Assembly (NCBI GenBank): GCA_030448265.1
Contig: JAUJNG010000006.1
Span: forward strand, 70,967 to 134,966
Source: Abditibacterium sp.
Lineage (GTDB): Bacteria > Armatimonadota > Abditibacteriia > Abditibacteriales > Abditibacteriaceae
DNA: 64,000 nt
Direction of reading: 5' to 3'
The position numbers and the translations under genes were made by a program. How positions within the stretch are numbered: the stretch's first letter is position 1; each line of letters starts with the position of its first letter. The notes beneath the pieces are model-generated. The model saw only the letters and a program-made list of their open reading frames with translations. It had not been told where the DNA came from and did not search any database. Positions 61,540-64,000 of this stretch are shown here, piece after piece.

Positions 61540-62430
61540 ATGTCCCAACAAATTCCCCTCGATGAAAGCGCCGTCGCCTCGCAAAACGAAGCGGCGCAGG
61601 ACGGCACCAACGAAGTTCTGCCCGATGTGGCTTATAAACGCCTCGCGGTGTCCAATCTGGCGTTTATCGGGCCGCAAAACGCGGGCGATGGCGGCTGGGT
61701 TTTGGTCGATGCGGGCGTGATGGGAAGCGCCAAACTTATCGAAGCCGCCGCCGCCGCGCGCTTCGGCGAGGGCGCGCGCCCCGTCGCGATTGTGATGACG
61801 CACGGCCATTTCGACCACTTTGGCGCCCTCGAAGCCTTAGTTGAAAAGTGGCAGGTGCCGGTCTGGGTTCACGAACTCGAAGCGCCCTATTTCAACGGAA
61901 CGGCCTCGTATCCGCCGCCCGATCCTGGCGTTGGCGGCGGCATGATGGCGCTTTTATCGCCGCTTTACCCGCGCGGGCCGGTCGATGTGAGCCAATATCT
62001 GCAAATTTTACCCTCGGACGGGGGTGTGCCGCCCCTCCCCGAATGGAAGTGGATTCACACGCCAGGCCATACGCCAGGCCACGTTTCGTTCTGGCGCGAG
62101 CGCGACCGGACGCTTTTGGTGGGCGACGCTTTCATCACGACGGCGCAGGAATCGGCGTATGCGGTCGCGGCGCAAAAACCGGAAATGCACGGCCCGCCGA
62201 TGTATTTCACCCAGGATTTCGACGCTTCCAAAGTTTCGGTCGAGAAACTGGCGGCGTTGCAGCCCCAATTGGCGATCACCGGACACGGCGCGGCGATGAG
62301 CGGGCCGGAACTGGGAAGTTCCCTCGCGGAACTGGCGCGCGAGTTCTATCGCGTCGCGGTGCCGCAGGATGGGAAATATGTGATTCATCCGGCGCGGGTG
62401 GAGGATGGATCGGCTTACGACGAGAAGTAA
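61540..62430 (+). CDS. Metallo-beta-lactamase-fold hydrolase
   Basis: This 296-aa protein has the MBL metal motif THGHFDHFG (H88, H90, D92, H93), a further His in HTPGHTPGH (about 170-178), the bridging Asp in LVGDAFITT, and a last His in AITGHGAAM. This is the glyoxalase II/hydrolase-like pattern, not specific to beta-lactams. The N-terminal 30 residues are an unstructured polar extension. The substrate is unknown. It is divergent from the GH1-like gene, and a terminator follows. Confidence 0.88.
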   Translation: MSQQIPLDESAVASQNEAAQDGTNEVLPDVAYKRLAVSNLAFIGPQNAGDGGWVLVDAGVMGSAKLIEAAAAARFGEGARPVAIVMTHGHFDHFGALEALVEKWQVPVWVHELEAPYFNGTASYPPPDPGVGGGMMALLSPLYPRGPVDVSQYLQILPSDGGVPPLPEWKWIHTPGHTPGHVSFWRERDRTLLVGDAFITTAQESAYAVAAQKPEMHGPPMYFTQDFDASKVSVEKLAALQPQLAITGHGAAMSGPELGSSLAELAREFYRVAVPQDGKYVIHPARVEDGSAYDEK

Positions 62431-62446
62431 GGTTTTGCAGAAAAGA

Positions 62447-62480
62447 AGACGCCGCCTGAAAGGTTCGGGCGGCGTTTTTT
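62447..62480 (+). terminator. Rho-independent terminator after the MBL-fold gene
   Basis: The stem ACGCCGCC/GGGCGGCGT is followed by a T run. Confidence 0.8.
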
Positions 62481-62619
62481 GGTTCGCTCGACTAAAGTCG
62501 GCGCTATGGGGCACTTCGTGCCAACTTCCCGCCTGCGCGGGAACCTCAAACTGATTTTTCGGCGCAGGCCGAAAGTTGGCACGAAGTGCCCCATAGCGCC
62601 GACTTCAGTCGAGCGAACC
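62481..62619. repeat. Cloverleaf-type inverted-repeat element at the 3' end of aspS
   Basis: Outer arms of 47 bases (62481-62527 and 62573-62619), near-perfect inverses, enclose TTCCCGC-CTGC-GCGGGAA (62526-62543) and TTCGGC-GCAG-GCCGAA (62558-62573). The loops CTGC and GCAG are exact complements. Its right end touches the aspS stop codon. Confidence 0.95.
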
Positions 62620-64000
62620 TAATTCTCTTCTTCCCTCGGCAACTCCATCAATCCCAACTCGCTCCATCGCTCCGATGGAATAAAAGTCGGCGCGCCCGTG
62701 AGCGGATCGGTTCCGCCCGAAGTTTTGGGAAAGGGAATCACTTCGCGGATATTCCCATCGGGGATTCCGGCCAGCAGCGTCACCACGCGGTCGAAGCCTG
62801 GCGCGATGCCGCCGTGCGGCGGCGCGCCGTATTCGAAAGCATCCAGCATGAAGCCGAAACGCTCCTGCGCCACTTCTTTATCGAGGCCAATCACCTCGAA
62901 AATGCGATGCTGGATGTCGCGGCGATGGCAGCGAATCGAGCCGCTCGCCAACTCGAAACCGTTGAGCACCAAATCGTAAAGCCAGGCGCGAACGCGCGCG
63001 TGAGGATGCGCGACATCGGATTTGGCGATTTCCGTCGTGAAACCTGCCTCGAACAGCGCCATATCTTCGGGGTTGGGCAGGCAGAACGGGTGATGGGTGG
63101 CGTCGAAACCGTGTTTTTCCTTGTCGTATTCGAACATCGGCGTGTCCACGATCCACAGAAAATTGAACTGATCTTTGGGAATTAAATCGAGCCGTTTCGC
63201 CATTTCGCGGCGCAAAAAATCCAGCGACTGCGCGACGACACTGGGTTGGTCAGCCACAACTAAGACCAAATCGCCAGGATTGGCGCCGGTGCGCTCGAAA
63301 ATCGCGTGCATCTGGCCCTCGGAGAAGAATTTGGCGACATTGCTCTTGATTTCGCTTTCGCCGAGGGCAAAAGTCGCCAGCCCGCGCGCGCCGAATCGCT
63401 TCACCAGTTCGGTCAGTTCATCGACTTCCTTGCGACTATACGCCGCGACGCCAGGCGCGCAAATCGCCTTGACCTGCCCGCCCGTGGCGATGGCGCCGGT
63501 GAAGACTTTGAATTGCGAATCGGCCACCAGATCGGAAATATCGGTGAGTTCGAGGCCGAAGCGTGTGTCGGGCTTATCGGTTCCGAAACGGCGCAGGCTT
63601 TCGGCGTAGGTGAGGCGTGGGAAGGGCAGGGGAATCTCGATGCCTTTCACTTCGCGCATCAGGTGCGAAAAGAGGCGCTGCGTGAGTTCCAAAACGTCGT
63701 CCTGGCCCACGAAACTCATTTCGATGTCGATCTGGGTGAATTCGGGCTGACGGTCGGCGCGCGCGCTTTCGTCGCGGAAGCATTTGGCGATCTGAAAATA
63801 CTTTTCCACGCCGCCCACCATCAATAATTGCTTGCAGATCTGCGGGCTTTGCGGCAGAACAAAGCCTTTTCCTGGATGACTTCGCACCGGCACGACATAT
63901 TCGCGCGCGCCTTCCGGCGTCGATTTCCACAGCAGCGGCGTTTCGACTTCCCAGAAACCCTCGGAATCTAAAAATCGCCGCGTTTCGCGCGTCAGTTTGT
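62619..64000 (-). CDS. aspS: Aspartate-tRNA ligase, 3' part (5' end beyond the window)
   Basis: The visible 459 residues are the class II synthetase catalytic domain. They include FWEVETPLL and the loop YVVPVRSHPGKGFVLPQSPQ, motif 2 (FQIAKCFRDESARADRQPEF), the bacterial insertion (GAD-type) domain, and motif 3 (GIAPGFDRVVTLLAG). Bacterial AspRS is about 590 aa, so the N-terminal anticodon-binding OB domain lies past the right edge. Whether it is discriminating or also charges tRNA-Asn cannot be judged from here. The reading frame is open to base 64000. Confidence 0.95.
   Translation of the reverse strand, partial: KLTRETRRFLDSEGFWEVETPLLWKSTPEGAREYVVPVRSHPGKGFVLPQSPQICKQLLMVGGVEKYFQIAKCFRDESARADRQPEFTQIDIEMSFVGQDDVLELTQRLFSHLMREVKGIEIPLPFPRLTYAESLRRFGTDKPDTRFGLELTDISDLVADSQFKVFTGAIATGGQVKAICAPGVAAYSRKEVDELTELVKRFGARGLATFALGESEIKSNVAKFFSEGQMHAIFERTGANPGDLVLVVADQPSVVAQSLDFLRREMAKRLDLIPKDQFNFLWIVDTPMFEYDKEKHGFDATHHPFCLPNPEDMALFEAGFTTEIAKSDVAHPHARVRAWLYDLVLNGFELASGSIRCHRRDIQHRIFEVIGLDKEVAQERFGFMLDAFEYGAPPHGGIAPGFDRVVTLLAGIPDGNIREVIPFPKTSGGTDPLTGAPTFIPSERWSELGLMELPREEEN

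Overview
This 64 kb window reads as chromosome from a GC-rich (roughly 58-60% by eye), free-living bacterium with a diderm-style gene set. It carries housekeeping genes (rpoZ, a sigma-70 factor, fmt, def, rsmB, lepB, murJ, fumC, moaC, aspS), a divergent sigma-54-like protein, a large tellurium-resistance-type (Ter) stress locus and several sugar-related genes. There is no rRNA operon, prophage, insertion sequence or CRISPR array. The mix would fit a deep-branching phylum such as Abditibacteriota or Armatimonadota, but that is a guess from gene content and style. No marker here fixes the taxonomy.

Layout. 0-6.7 kb: rpoZ diverges from a sigma-70 factor. A CAU-anticodon tRNA split by a group I intron follows, then a phytanoyl-CoA-dioxygenase-like enzyme, an orphan AAA ATPase, xylA and tRNA-Arg(ACG). 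6.8-13.1 kb (minus strand): a YfhO-type membrane protein, a pseudopilin/FecR protein ending in a very long Asn tract, and a CHASE2-PAS-GGDEF-EAL sensor. 13.1-21.2 kb: gtrA, lepB, rsmB, fmt, def, a secreted gluzincin and the sigma-54-like gene. 21.5-27.0 kb: a complete STM4015-STM4014-STM4013-STM4012-STM4011-type operon (LRR protein, ATP-grasp-like protein, sulfatase-fold hydrolase, two radical SAM enzymes) of unknown product; its hydrolase is frameshifted. 27.1-40.2 kb: moaC, two secreted unknowns, a GT-C-type membrane protein, DUF4291, fumC, murJ, a DUF485/ActP pair and a P2-type Ca2+ ATPase. 41.0-58.4 kb: the Ter locus (two TerY-like vWA proteins, a PP2C phosphatase and a kinase, seven TerD-superfamily proteins, then TRSP and StiP phosphoribosyltransferase-like enzymes, a YidD-like protein, a HAD hydrolase, and terB on the other strand). 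58.4-64 kb: two glycoside hydrolases, a metallo-beta-lactamase-fold hydrolase and the 3' part of aspS.

Two genome-scale signals stand out. First, many intergenic spaces hold a large imperfect inverted repeat (about 60-280 bp). Five of these share an architecture in which a long outer stem carries two apical hairpins whose tetraloops are CTTC or CTGC, then GAAG or GCAG. Second, the pentamers CCCGG and CCGGG (CCSGG) are almost missing: one instance was found by eye against a few hundred expected from base composition, while CCWGG is common. Coordinates and counts come from reading alone; nothing was computed or searched.
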